From Bathynomus jamesi (taxonomy: Eukaryota > Arthropoda > Malacostraca > Isopoda > Cirolanidae), in contig JAJOZX010002581.1 of assembly GCA_023014485.1 (NCBI GenBank), forward strand, positions 1-64,000: a stretch of 64,000 nucleotides of DNA, written 5' to 3'. The notes under the pieces were generated by a model that was given only the letters and a program-made list of their open reading frames with translations, was not told where the DNA came from and did not search any database. Positions 12,309 to 22,926 of this stretch are shown here, one piece after another (within the stretch, counting starts at the first letter, position 1; the number at the start of each line of letters is the position of its first letter). A program made the position numbers and the translations under genes.

Positions 12309-12986
12309 GGATATCGAAAGGTATCGGGCAAGAAGGCTGCGAAGCCGAGACCTGAGACCCCGGTGGCCGCTGTCAGAACCTCCAACCGCTTTAGTCTCCT
12401 GTGCGCGAAGGAGGAAGACACCGTTTTGATTGGGGACTCGCAGATCAGGGGCCAAGAAAAGTACTTTGCTTCTGCAAACCGAGACAGGAGGAAGGTAAGG
12501 TGCTCACCCGGTCGGGGAACGGCGCACATAAGGAAGGAGCTAGAGAAGCTACGCGTGGCTAGTCGGAGGACTGTGATCGTTGTCCACGCTGGTGGCAACT
12601 ACCTGTTCCTCAAAGGCGGTAAGGTAGGTTCGACGGAAGGGATCATCACCGAGATCATGTCTCTTGCGGATGATCTAAAACTTAAGACAGACAGGGGAAT
12701 GTTGATGGGTATTTTACCGCGGATGAATGCCAGTGACCACGCGCTCAGTAAGGTCATTGACATCAACGAGAGGGTGCAAGACTTGTGCGTCCCACTGGGC
12801 TTGAGGTTTGTTGACCCGTTCGACGCATTTTCGGGAAGGTGGGACCTGTATCAGAGGGATGGTGTCCACCTCAATGTTAAGGGTAAAGGTGTGCTAGGCA
12901 CGCTGCTTGACCAGCACTTATACCATATGGTGAGGTCAAGCCCGGGGATTGATGATGGGAACCCACCGGGAAGAGATGATGTTTAG
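12225..12986 (+). CDS. CR1 ORF1, SGNH/GDSL-type esterase domain protein
   Basis: An open frame of 253 codons; the first ~30 are read from the (TC)n tract, so real LINE sequence starts at about 12307 and the true ATG is lost by 5' truncation. The domain shows the three diagnostic blocks of SGNH hydrolases: nucleophile block IGDSQIRGQ (about residue 68), block III VHAGGN (about 122), and the Asp/His block RDGVHLN (about 212). Esterase domains in ORF1 of CR1-like LINEs are established knowledge; their role in retrotransposition is unclear. All catalytic residues are present in this copy. Start unknown, product probably not expressed. Confidence 0.85.
12241..12306. repeat. (TC)n microsatellite at the 5' junction of CR1 copy B
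   Basis: About 33 CT units that run directly into CR1 sequence at about 12307. The ORF continuing through it gains a spurious SLSLSL N-terminus. Confidence 0.97.
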
Positions 12987-13099
12987 CCGGTGGCGGACAT
13001 ACCCTCAACTCAAGGGTGCGTCCTTGTAAAGGTGGGTGACCCTCCTTCCCCGTTGGAGGGGGCTCAGCCTCCTGCGGAAGTTGCCCCCTCGTTGGTGAG

Positions 13100-13951
13100 G
13101 TGCTCTTCAACTCCCGACAGCCCTGGCTATTCGGGAAACGGGTCATGCCCGGGGCCGGTCAGAATAGGGAAGGCTCCCTCCGTGCAGTGTTTTTTAATGC
13201 TAGGTCGATAAGAAATAAGTTTTGCGAGCTACGGTCGCTCTTAGCATCAGAATACCAGGATATCGTTGCCATCAACGAGTCCTGGATTCATACTGATCGT
13301 AGGGACTACGTTGAGGAGTTCGAGATTCCAGGTATCGAATGTTTCACAAAGACCGCACCCGTGGGGAGGGGTACTAATATACGTAAGGGACACGTCAACT
13401 TTCGCGGCATAAAGTGCGAAGACAGGACTGCTGATGCCGAAGGGAGGAGGCTAGTTGACTTTGCTGTTGAGAACTTCCTGACTCAGTGGGTCAATGGGCC
13501 TACACGAGGCGAAAGCGTTCTAGACTTAGTATTCACGACCGAAGACAACCTCGTCACTGACTTCACCGTTGACGAATCATTCGGCGGGAGTGATCACGGT
13601 CTGATTAGGTTCTGCGTGTGCGTCCCTCGGGCGAAGCGTAGTAATTCGAGAGGCAGTAAACTCGATCTACGGCGGGCGGATTTTGTTAGCCTCCGGAATG
13701 GCGTAGGTGAGATGGGGTTAGAGGTGGGCGGTGATGTTGTGGAAGTGTGGAGTGCATTCCAGGATGAGTTTATGGTGCTGCAGTCTGCTGCCATACCCTC
13801 AAAACCGGCCACCCCTGCTTCAACGCAGCCTAAGTGGTTCAGGCGGGACATCGCTTCGGCTATCCGAAATAGGAAAGCTGCCTATAGGAGGGCGAAGGCC
13901 AATATTCCCATGGGAACACTGAGGTGTATGTCCACCTGTGCAGGGAAGTGA
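13100..13951 (+). pseudogene. CR1 ORF2 N-terminal part: endonuclease and linker
   Basis: Begins with VFFNARSIRNKF and INESWIHTDRRDYV, typical of exonuclease-endonuclease-phosphatase (EEP) nucleases of LINEs. The middle of the domain, including the YRPPH and GDFN motifs seen in copy C, is deleted at about 13404 (frame passes from NIRKGHV to IKCEDR). The final catalytic SDHGLIRF motif is present. A frameshift near 13945 separates it from the next piece. Confidence 0.85.
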
Positions 13952-15550
13952 AGGCGAAGGTTAGTCTAGCTAAACGTAACGAAGAACTCCGGGTGGCAAG
14001 CCTCTGCAAGGGGAACCCAAAGGGGTTCTTCAGTTATGTTAATAGTAGAAAGCCCATTAGAAGCATGATAGGCCCGTTAAAGGACCCCAGTGGCGCTCTG
14101 CGGTCCTCCGACGTGGACATCGCTAATGTGCTAAATGAGTACTTTGTGGGACTATTCACCATGGAGGACACCCGCGTCATCCCCGAACCAGGCGTCAGGC
14201 ACGGAAGTGCTTGCCTGGATAGTGTTCGGTGTACCGCGACAGTCGTTGCCGATAGATTAGACAAACTGAGCGCGTTTAAGGCTCCTGGGCCAGACCAGTT
14301 CCTTCCCAGAGTGTTGCGGAAGTGCGCGACCAGGTGTCTCCCCACCTGGCTACATTCTTCAACAAATCGTTGGAGACGGGCTAGGTGCCTGGTGACTGGA
14401 GGGAAGCCAACGTGACCCCTATCTTTAAGAAAGGGGATCACGAAAGTCCAGGGAACTATCGTCCCATTAGTCTCACTTCGGTTGTAGGTAAATTATTAGA
14501 TGGGATAATAGCGGATAGGATCGTTGACCATTTGGATTCCTACAAGGTGCTTGGCGACTCCCAACATGGGTTTAGACGGCATAGGTGGTGCAACCTCCTT
14601 GAGTTTTTCCACGTCATGTGGAGCGAGTATGATAAGAGTAGGGCGCGCGCTGGGTATCCATGGGGAAGTAGGTAGGTGGATTGAAAATTGAAGAATAGGC
14701 GGCAGAGAGTTGTAATTAAAGGGGCTAGTTTGGGTTGGGCCTCGGTCACTAGCGGAGTTCCTCAGGGTTCCGTTTTGGGCCAATGTTACGACGCCAGAGG
14801 CGATCGAACAACTGCGTGCGGACCTAGGTAGGATAGGAGAGTGGTCCTAAAAATGGCAAATGCCGTTTAACTTGGGTAAATGCAAGGTGATGCATATTGG
14901 CTACACCAATCCCAAATCGGACTACTCCATGTTGGGAAGTATATCGAGGCCACTGATTTGGAAAAGGACTTGGGTGTGCTAATTAGCAGCGACCTTTAGT
15001 TTACCAAACAGTGCGTAGAGGTGAAAAAGAAAGCCCAGAAGCTGTTGGGTTATATCAGAAGGCAATTTCAATTTTGCAACAAGGAGATTGTGCTGTCCCT
15101 GTATAATTTCCTGGGTCGATCACACCTGGAGCATGCTGTGTAGTTCTGGTCGCCCACCCTCAGGAAAGATATTGACAGGCTGGAGCGAGTACAGGCGAGG
15201 GCCACAAAGTTAATCCCTTCCGTTAGGCATATGGTCTAGGAATGATGCTTACGCGCCCTGAATTTGTTTTCGCTGGAAACTCGGAGGCTGCGCGGTCAAC
15301 TCATTGAGGTTTTCAAGCTCTTACGCGGGTTCAACGATGTCGATTTTAGAAGCATGTTTAGTTTAAATGATAACTGAACTCGCAACAATGGTTGGAAGTT
15401 GGATTTGAAACCGTTTAGCACTAGTGTGTGTGGGAATTACTTTACCTATAAGATCTGTGACACGTGGAACAGGTTACCTTCAGAAGTTGTGAACAGTTCC
15501 TCTGTAGATCAGTTCAAGAAAAGGTTAGACCGAATTTTGCACACTATTTA
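13924..15550 (+). pseudogene. CR1 ORF2 RT region, broken
   Basis: Frames in succession give YVHLCREVKAKVSLAKRNEE, APGPDQFLPRVL, NVTPIFKKGDHESPGNYRPI, LGDSQHGFRRHR and [10 protein letters not shown], then after a deletion the C-terminal part to CDTWNRLPSEVVNSSSV. The catalytic Asp-Asp box is deleted. The joint lies at TTTTGGGCCAATG. In copy C, TTGGGGCCA occurs twice at the places corresponding to the deletion ends, so the loss probably arose between short direct repeats. Confidence 0.85.
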
Positions 15551-16441
15551 ATGGCCGCATGATGTGAATGAACTCTGAAGTTATGCTTTTCATTATATCT
15601 TTTACTACTTAACTTTAAATCTTCATTCACAAAAATTTTCTTTTATCAGTGGCTGGCGGAGGCGGGAAAGCCTTGTCTGCTTTATACTATGCTACTAATA
15701 TTATTCCCGTGTGAAAACTTTACACTAGGGTGGAACGAAATTTTTTTTTCTCAAATCAAATTCTGCAGGGTAGAAAAGTTGTGTTTTGATACATGTAATA
15801 GCTGTAAAATATTATTCAAATTCCATTCATTTAGTGGTTCTGCAAGGCGTGTGAAGTTCTATGCTAGTTACTAATTTAATGCGTATAAAGTAACGGCCTC
15901 ATAAATGGCTAATAAGCAATCCGTACGTATGTACTACTAAATCCGTATTTACGTACATACTAGCTACAACCTCTTCTTGTCTCAGCCAGAGTTGCCAACT
16001 TTGCAAAATTTACAAATTCCATGTTGGCATCCCTGCCCACAGCCTAGTATGTATCATACTAGTTAGCAATTTTACGGTGATTCACCGACAGTGAGCTTAT
16101 GTAGCTGCAGTTGTGTATGCCCTACAATGACTGGAAGACGTGTTATAGTACTGCTGGTGTATTATTTCTTCAGTGTATTTTACCACGGCGTTCACCATGA
16201 ATTCCATGAGGTAAGCTAGAGAGAAAAGTTAGTCAGTGCTTTCACAGGTAGCAAAATATGCTGCTCGACAATTTAAAGTCAATGTGTTGAGCACAAGTGC
16301 GGATGTTATTAAACACTATTAACATATAAGACTAGAATTGAAGCCTTTATCATCAAATGCTGAGCCCAAAGTCGCTGAAATTGCAAAAAAAGTCGCTTCC
16401 GACATAAAAGTTCGATGGAAAAAAGCTTAAGTACCAGTTAT

Positions 16442-17561
16442 GAAAATGAAAATGACAATGAAAATGAATGAATGAATGAAAGTGAAGAGGTTTATTGGCA
16501 GACTATAGTCCATATGACAAATCTTATTAATACATTGACAGTTCACATACTAAGGATAGAAATATACAAAATTGATTAGAAATAATACAGTAATGCCAGA
16601 GTTAAGTGGAGCTACTGACAGACGTTTTCGTACCAAGAAGTCCATAGCTTAGAGGACAAACGGCAGGACTCATGGATAGCTTGGATAATCGGGTTAGTTG
16701 ACTTTTTAATTCTTTGCATTAGACTGTATTGAGCACGTCTTGTTACCTCCAGGAAGCTCGGAACATTGCGGATAGCAAACATTTGCGAAGCTGAGCATCT
16801 CGGGGTAATTTATGTAAGAGTCTAAAAGACCTGTTGTACGGCAAATTTAGTTTTCTGCCAGAACTTTTTTATAATTCACCCACAGTTGCTGCCCGTATAT
16901 ATTACTGCAGAAAGTATGAAAGAGTGTCTTTAGCTTCACTTGTACAGAACCGGAAATTCCTTATAGTCATATTCGTTTTAGTACAAAGGCTTCGAGATTG
17001 TGTTCTTATATCTGAGTCATCACTCAAGGAGCTGGTGATAGTTTGACCCAAATACTTAAACCCTTGTACTTCCTCAATTACGTCACCTCTCATTTTAAAC
17101 CTAATATCAGCTGGCTGGTTACAGCTTTTAGGATGAAATTGCATAACCTTAGTTTTTGTAACATTAAAAAGAATATCATGTTTCTGCGAATACACTTCGC
17201 AGACAGTCGCCTCATTAAGTGAAGCAATTAATCCGTCAATATACACATTAAACAGCATAGGAGAGAGCAAGGAGCCTTGCCTCACCCCGCAAGAGGAGCC
17301 AAAACATTCGGATAGTACATTGCCCCACCTAACGGTAAAAGATTGGTGGGAATACCAAAATTTCAATAAATTTAATATGTACATGGGCACCTTCCTGTCT
17401 TCTAGTTCTTTAAATAAAATATTGTGGTTCACTCTATCATATGCCTTACTTATATCTAAGAAACAGCTATAAATAGTTGAATTACCGTCAGTATATTTAA
17501 ATATTATTTCTTTAAGTACATACAGTAGATATACAAGTCAGTTGAGTACACATTAAACAGC
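16442..17561 (-). mobile_element. LINE fragment inserted in the orphan gene
   Basis: Minus strand reads FLDISKAYDRVNHNILFKEL (RT motif A), CGVRQGSLLSPMLFNVYIDG (motif B), KYLGQTITSSLSDDSDI, then C-terminal NIYGQQLWVNY and AMF pieces. The segment that should carry the YADD motif is deleted (VC runs into EVYSQKHDILFN). A possible polyadenylation signal, AATAAACC, lies near 16490, and a (CATT)n-like tail lies at about 16441-16480 on the left. A 17-base piece of the LINE's own motif-B sequence (17239) is repeated at the 5' junction (17546). The clade is not certain. Confidence 0.8.
16902..17432 (-). pseudogene. LINE reverse transcriptase fragment without catalytic box
   Basis: A 176-codon open frame covering RT motifs B and thumb but missing the YADD segment, so it cannot be active. 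The frame continues upstream without a start codon to about 17530, covering motif A. Confidence 0.8.
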
Positions 17562-19957
17562 ATTATATCGCATACTAGTTTGTTAAGAAAAATACGAAAC
17601 TGTCATGATACATATCAGAACTTAATGAAATCAATTAATGGAGCTGGAACACCAGGTTTTGACTCTAAGTGGATGAACTTTGTCAGTGAAATAAAATTAT
17701 TTGATGTAGCTGCATGCCATTACACTTCAATATCATGCAAATGTCATGCAATTTGTCGAGTTCCACTTTTAGAAAGTTTTTAAACAACATGCTTAAACAA
17801 AGAAAAATGGACATTGGAGGAATCGATAAAGTAATAACAAAAAACCTGCAAAAACGTCATGAACATAAAGTAATCAGTCGACGAAAAGATTGTGTTGATA
17901 GAGCAAGCACAACTGATGCTGAAGCGCTTCAGAATTTATCCTCATCTGAAGCAGAAACTAATGACGATTCTTACAATTCAGAATCACATTTTAGTGGAGT
18001 CATTCCATCTACATCTAAATCTCAGCGAATGAGAATTAGTATGCCTGCGTTGGCAGGAACTTGCAATCGATATGGTGTTTCAGACCGCTCTGCAGCAGCC
18101 ATCGCCCACGCTGTGGTGCAAGATCTTGGCATAGTTAAGGAAGACGACAGCTCCCATGTGGTGGACAGACACAAAATTAGACGGGGAGAAAAAAGCAGCA
18201 GAGGAAAGAACTGCAATGTAGTGCAAAATCGTTACAGTAAAATGGATTGTATTTTGATGGCCGCAAAGATAAAACTCGAATAAAGATGAAACAGGGAGTC
18301 AAGTACCATCTCAAAACTAGTGTAGAAGAGCATATTACTCTTAAGAACTGCAGACGATGTACCTCTGTTACATCACTCCATCGTCTGGAAGCAGTAAGGA
18401 TATAATTGCTACAATCACTTCATTTCTGAAAGTAAATAATACTAATACAGAGAGCATTATCGCTGTTGGCTGTGATGGTACTGGAACGAATACCGCGATT
18501 AAAAGCGGTGTGATTAAACTTCTAGAAACATATTTCGAAAGGCCTTTATAATGGATGGTGTGCATTATGCACATAAATGAACTTCCACATCGTCATCTTT
18601 TCCAACATCTTGATGGCAGTACAAGTGGTCTAAATGTATTCACGGGTGAAACTGGGAAAGAAATAACCACATGCGAGCAACTGGACAGACTAAAATTTTT
18701 CCCAATTTCTGTTGATCTACCACGATGCTTAGGTAATACTGAGTTAAACACCGATCAACAGTATTTGTGGAACATCTGCAAAGCCATTTCATCTTCCATT
18801 GCTGAACAGATTTGGCAAGACGTTAATCAGGTGCGCTACATCATTCACGATGGTTGACAACTGTAAATCGAATCCTACCCCTGTGCGTAGCGACCAAATA
18901 TCCTTCAGAAACGCTTCATTTATTGGTTGTGTTTGTTTGCAAGGTATACGCTCCAAGTTGGTTCCACATAAAAATATATTCCGGAGCTGCAGATGGTACA
19001 AAAATTCTGTGGCATATAATACAAAGCTCGAGATACCTTTCAGAAGACCTGAAAGAAATCGTTGATCTCTTATTCAAAGAATTGCATACTACGGGCACCC
19101 TGAAAATTTGCTGATTGCTATGCTTGTGGATGACTGTGAACATGTAAGAAAGCTGGCACTTCGAAGATTAAGGGCTGCTGAGTTGTAAGACACACAAACA
19201 CCAGATACTTCAAAATTTCGAAACTAAATTTCAGTGCTTATGACTACATCGATTTGATTGATGATTAGCAAAAGGATGGGAGGCTAGAGCCTCCTTTAAC
19301 CCAGCATATCACTGATGAGGAATTGTTACAATTCATAAATCAAGAAGAAACTGCACCCGAGTTGCAGTTTGATAGACTTCCTTGTCATACTCAAGCGGTT
19401 GAGCGAGGAGTATGAGAGCCGAGACGGATTCATTCGCGCACGTTTAAAATCAAGAGAGCTCATCCCATACTTCAACACAAAATCAGATTACAGGGATGAA
19501 TAAAATTATCCAATATCAACTAAGGTAGGGTGGTTGCGTGGATAGGGTGGAACCGGGCGTGCAACCACCTCCTCGTGGTGGGTTCTAGGTATTTTCAGCT
19601 TTAAATAAGCGGAATACAGCAGAAAATTGCCCAAAAGTGATATAAAAGGTTCTAAAAATTAACGTTATTTAAAAAAAAAAAATACAAAGCTTCATTCCTT
19701 TTGCAGAACCAGAAGATAAATGTTTTGAAGGAAAACATTTTAACAGTGGATTACTGCCATCATTATGCAACTTTTGTGGCCCTGGAGAAATTCAAAATCG
19801 GAAATTTTTATTTTGACCTCACTTTTCGCCCCACCCTACTTTACACATCCATAAGTACCACGTTTAAGTATTCTTTATTCTCATTTGCTTTTTTCCATTT
19901 TTTCTTTACTTCTTTCCTGAACTAGCCCAGAGTGAATTTTAAGGTCTTTATTAGCCT

Positions 19958-19959
19958 TT

Positions 19960-20004
<45 letters not shown>

Positions 20005-20023
20005 TTCTTTCTCTCTCTCTCTC
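19958..20023. repeat. (TC)n microsatellite
   Basis: Two CT runs separated by TTCTTTCTTT. The preceding AGCCCAGAGTGAATTTTAAG and GTCTTTATTAGCC resemble a segment near 4001-4040, so a weak dispersed repeat may lie here. Confidence 0.9.
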
Positions 20024-21248
20024 GGCATATTTTCTTTTTTCTTTTGTCACTCATTTTTAGCAGACACTGCAGTGTAAAGTGAAAGTAAATATACAGATGT
20101 TTTGAATGGAATAACATAACGCGTTTAGACCCATATGATTCCTATTTCATTTTTATAATAAATTTATACTCCCAGTACGAAGTCACAAAAATAACTTTTA
20201 ATACGATAAGTAAGTGGAAACTGTATAAGCATTTAGATGAGAGAGCGAGAGAGACTTAATTCTCCAGCCTTCGTGGCGTCTCTCCCGATAATACTGGTAA
20301 TAATAAGGGAGTTAGAGCAATGGGCCGCGTTAGTTGGCCTCAGTGCTGGCAGTTTCTGGCCCTTCTGAAATTATTATTCATGTCGTCTCTGCACTATCTA
20401 AACTGTACACTTTGATCCTCTGTTGTTAGTGTACATAGAAGCGCCAGTGAGCTGCTTCACTTTGTACTTCACTTTGCACTTCACTTTCACATTTCCTTCT
20501 CCGTTTCTAAGATGTTTCACCACATCATTCGCCGCTTATGCTAGTCCATTCTTGTCCGCATAAACATCTCTAGGCTCTTCGTCTTAATCAACGTATTTCC
20601 CAGTAAACAAAGGTACTTTTAACAAACATTCATTAACGTTTACCAAATGTCCATAAAAGGTATATAATCATATAATAAACGACGACTGTTTCGAAAGTTT
20701 ATTCCTTTTATGTGTACACGATACACTGTCACACCTTAAGGGCATACGAGTCAATAACTATGAAAAGGATAGAACGAAATAATTCTTCTAGAAATGGGTG
20801 TTCTTTTTTTTAATTAAATACCATTTCTGCCCATACTGTATCAGAACTGTTCAAAATTAAGTTTCCATTCTGGTTGTAAGCTAACTTAGAAATTTTTGTT
20901 AAGTTTCTAATACTGTATAAAGAGAGTGTAAATATATTCGTATAATTTATTTATGACTTTAAATCTTCTCCACGAAAAGAGCTTGGCTCGAAGACAAACC
21001 AAAATCATTTCCAGACGTTTCCAGACGTTTCCAGTGTTTCCTCTACTGTAGACTTGTATTGGTCTCTATATAAGGTTAGATGATTTTCATGACATCATTT
21101 CCATGAAATAAAGTCGCAGAAAAATTTACTATTATGAAGCACAAATAAGCTATTTCCAGGTGTAAATGAAAATTAATAAGCTAGAAAAAATTAACAACAA
21201 TAAAAATAATGACAAGACTAAATAGGGAACTAAAAATAATAACACAGG

Positions 21249-21250
<2 letters not shown>
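20024..21250. other. spacer, no gene seen
   Basis: AT-rich, no recognisable gene. A 2.5-fold repeat of TTTCCAGACG lies at about 21010-21033. Confidence 0.6.

Positions 21251-21251
<1 letters not shown>

Positions 21252-21317
<66 letters not shown>
21252..21317. repeat. (TA)n microsatellite
   Basis: About 33 TA units flanking the left end of the intact DD41D transposon. Confidence 0.97.
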
Positions 21318-21321
<4 letters not shown>

Positions 21322-21325
21322 AATA

Positions 21326-21449
21326 CAGGGTGTTTCAGGAGGAAAGGTCAATACTTCGGGAGGTGATAGTATCGGTCATTGTGAGAAAAGAAGTTCATAT
21401 GAACATGTGTCCAATTCTGAATGGTTACGGAGATAGAGCTGTTTGAATC
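21326..21449 (+). repeat. left TIR of the DD41D transposon
   Basis: 124 bases beginning CAGGGTGTTTC and ending GCTGTTTGAATC, mirrored at 22782-22905 with three mismatches. Confidence 0.95.
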
Positions 21450-21575
21450 TACAAATACAAAAGCATTGTTAATGGTAATCAAGAAAGAGAAACCAACTAC
21501 TGTTTCTAACATTTAATGTTTAAACATTGGCATTTTGAATAGTATCAGATACAGAAATGACAAATTTGTTACAGT

Positions 21576-22664
21576 TTACAATACTTTTTCGAAAATCCCA
21601 CCGTCAACCTCAATGCATTTTGCAACTCGTGTGCAAAGATCGCGTGTTGTTCGTCTGAATTGATCTTGACGTTCATTTATGCGGGCAGCAGCATCCAAAA
21701 TGCGCGCGAGCAATTCGTCTCGTGTATCTACCTTTCTTTTGTAAACTTGACTTTTCATGCACCCCCACAAACAATAATCTAACGGAGAGAGGTCTGGAGA
21801 CCTTGGTGGCCATTGAATGGGACCACCGCAGCCGATCCATCGACCAGGGAAAGTTTGATTTAGGTATTGCATCACCAGACGGGTAGAATGTGGAGGAGCT
21901 CCGTCATGCTGAAAGTACATACCAACGCCTGTAGCCAAAGGAACATCCTCCAATAGTCGTGGCAATTCATTTTGCAGAAATTCTAGGTAACTTTGTCCTG
22001 TAAGACGATTCTCTAAAGTAACAGGGCCAATCAGCTGATCATCGATGATACCGCACCACACATTGGCAGAGAAGCGATGTTGAAAATTTGTTTCCACAGT
22101 GGCATTTGGATTTTCGTCTGACCACCGATGAGAGTTACGAGTGTTGTTGATACCGTCACGGGTGAAAGTAGCTTCATCGGTGAACAGTACTAATCGAAGA
22201 AATCGGCGATTAGCATTTACCCAATGACAAAATTCCAGTCGCATGACAGCGTCTCCTGGTTGAAGGTGTTGTACACGCTGTACATGATATGGATGCAAGC
22301 CTTCCTCACGTAATGTTCGCCATACTCTTTGGTGTGGTACACCGAGACGTGTAGAAATTCTTCGTGAGCTAGTAGTAGGACTACGCTCTACCAACTGAAG
22401 AATGTTTTCCACTTCATCCACATCTTGTTGACCTTCACGTTCAGATGAAACATGAGCGCTGGGAAGTGTACCAATCTCACACAATGTGTTGAAAACCCTG
22501 GTAAACACTCTTCGATCCGGAATTCTGTGGTTCGGAAACCGTCGACGGTATTCTGCAACAGCAGCTGTTGCACTTCCATCGCAAACACCGTAGACATACA
22601 CCATATCTGCGTATTCGGCATGTGTGAAGGTGTGTGCCATTCTTAACACTGCATCAAACACCAA
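21576..22664 (-). CDS. DD41D mariner/Tc1-family transposase
   Basis: 362 codons from the first ATG; the ATG at 22640 (MAHTFTH) is the likelier start. The N-terminal third is a DNA-binding helix-turn-helix region (residues about 10-115, ending [11 protein letters not shown]). The catalytic domain follows: first Asp in [11 protein letters not shown], second in [10 protein letters not shown], third in [16 protein letters not shown]. Exactly 41 residues separate the second and third, which defines the DD41D type. WCGI and FPGRWIG between them are typical. It would cut and paste its own element at TA sites. No stop or frameshift; the C-terminus ends 250 bases inside the left end. Confidence 0.93.
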   Translation of the reverse strand: MVFDAVLRMAHTFTHAEYADMVYVYGVCDGSATAAVAEYRRRFPNHRIPDRRVFTRVFNTLCEIGTLPSAHVSSEREGQQDVDEVENILQLVERSPTTSSRRISTRLGVPHQRVWRTLREEGLHPYHVQRVQHLQPGDAVMRLEFCHWVNANRRFLRLVLFTDEATFTRDGINNTRNSHRWSDENPNATVETNFQHRFSANVWCGIIDDQLIGPVTLENRLTGQSYLEFLQNELPRLLEDVPLATGVGMYFQHDGAPPHSTRLVMQYLNQTFPGRWIGCGGPIQWPPRSPDLSPLDYCLWGCMKSQVYKRKVDTRDELLARILDAAARINERQDQFRRTTRDLCTRVAKCIEVDGGIFEKVL

Positions 22665-22781
22665 ACAATGTCACTCACAACAGTCAGCTGTCGATTGGCT
22701 TATGTTACATGCTTACATTACAGCTTACATGGTTCAAGGTTATAGGGGAGGGAAGGGGGAGGAAGAGCTGCGCGCGCATCA

Positions 22782-22905
22782 GATTGAAACAGCTCTATCT
22801 CCGTAACCATTCAGAATTAGACACATGTTCATATGAACTTTTTTTCTCACAATGACCGATACTATCACCTCCCGAAGTATTGACCTTTCCTCCTGAAACA
22901 CCCTG
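22782..22905 (-). repeat. right TIR of the DD41D transposon
   Basis: Inverted copy of 21326-21449. The transposase start lies about 120 bases inside it, so this TIR probably contains or adjoins the promoter. Confidence 0.95.
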
Positions 22906-22926
22906 TGTGTGTGTGTGTATATATAT
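22906..22926. repeat. (TG)n(TA)n between two transposons
   Basis: Only about 20 bases of simple repeat separate the right end of the DD41D element from the left end of the next transposon. Confidence 0.9.

Larger units (their letters stand above)
12307..15550 (+). mobile_element. CR1-type LINE, copy B
   Basis: The most complete member of the main CR1 family here: ORF1 with an SGNH esterase domain (to 12986), then ORF2 with endonuclease and RT (13100 to 15550). It is truncated at its 5' end against (TC)n and lacks the 3' UTR seen in copies A and C. Two internal deletions are visible. About 170 bases of the endonuclease are lost near 13404. The RT core is lost at about 14780, where [10 protein letters not shown] meets the region before the KWQMPFNLGKCK motif. 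Confidence 0.93.
16350..19500 (+). pseudogene. multicopy arthropod protein family, probable transposase, decayed
   Basis: Recognisable blocks in order: AEIAKKVASDIKVRWKKA (16360), [LINE], SLLRKIRNCHDTYQNL (17580), LFDVAAC (17700), a basic variable region (17780-17960), GVSDRSAAAIAHAVVQDLG (18072), YFDGRKDKT (18250), YITPSSGSSKDI (18365), VGCDGTGTNT (18470), CIMHINELPHRHL (18560), a long middle domain (DLPRCLGNTELNTDQQYLWN, 18715), YGHPENLLIAML (19091) and LPCHTQAVERG (19378). I recall this architecture from many arthropod predicted proteins without a named function. The D of FDGR, the D of CDGT and the E of AVER could be an RNase H-type triad; that is inference. Many stops and frameshifts; no intact copy here. 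Confidence 0.7.
15726..19838 (+). mobile_element. 4.1-kb DNA transposon with 8-bp target duplication, carrying an orphan arthropod gene
   Basis: Begins TAGGGTGGAACGAAA and ends TTTTCGCCCCACCCTA; inverted, the two ends share TAGGGTGG and CGAAA. CTTTACAC is repeated exactly on both sides (15718-15725 and 19839-19846). A gene reads left to right through the interior (16350-19500) and is interrupted by a LINE at 16442-17561. TIR and duplication length resemble hAT, but the protein is not a standard hAT transposase I can name. The element is decayed. Confidence 0.82.
21326..22905 (-). mobile_element. intact DD41D mariner/Tc1 transposon with 124-bp TIRs
   Basis: The element spans 1580 bp. The two 124-bp terminal inverted repeats differ at only three positions by eye. 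It carries one uninterrupted transposase gene on the minus strand. TA precedes the left end (21324-21325); the right end abuts (TG)n(TA)n. Ends begin CAGGGTGTTTCAGGAGG. Intact ORF plus near-identical TIRs suggest recent, possibly continuing mobility. Confidence 0.93.

Noticed and set aside
12156..12598. Two long minus-strand frames across the (TC)n tract
   Set aside because: They are GA-repeat translation (RERERER) plus the antisense of the real esterase ORF1.
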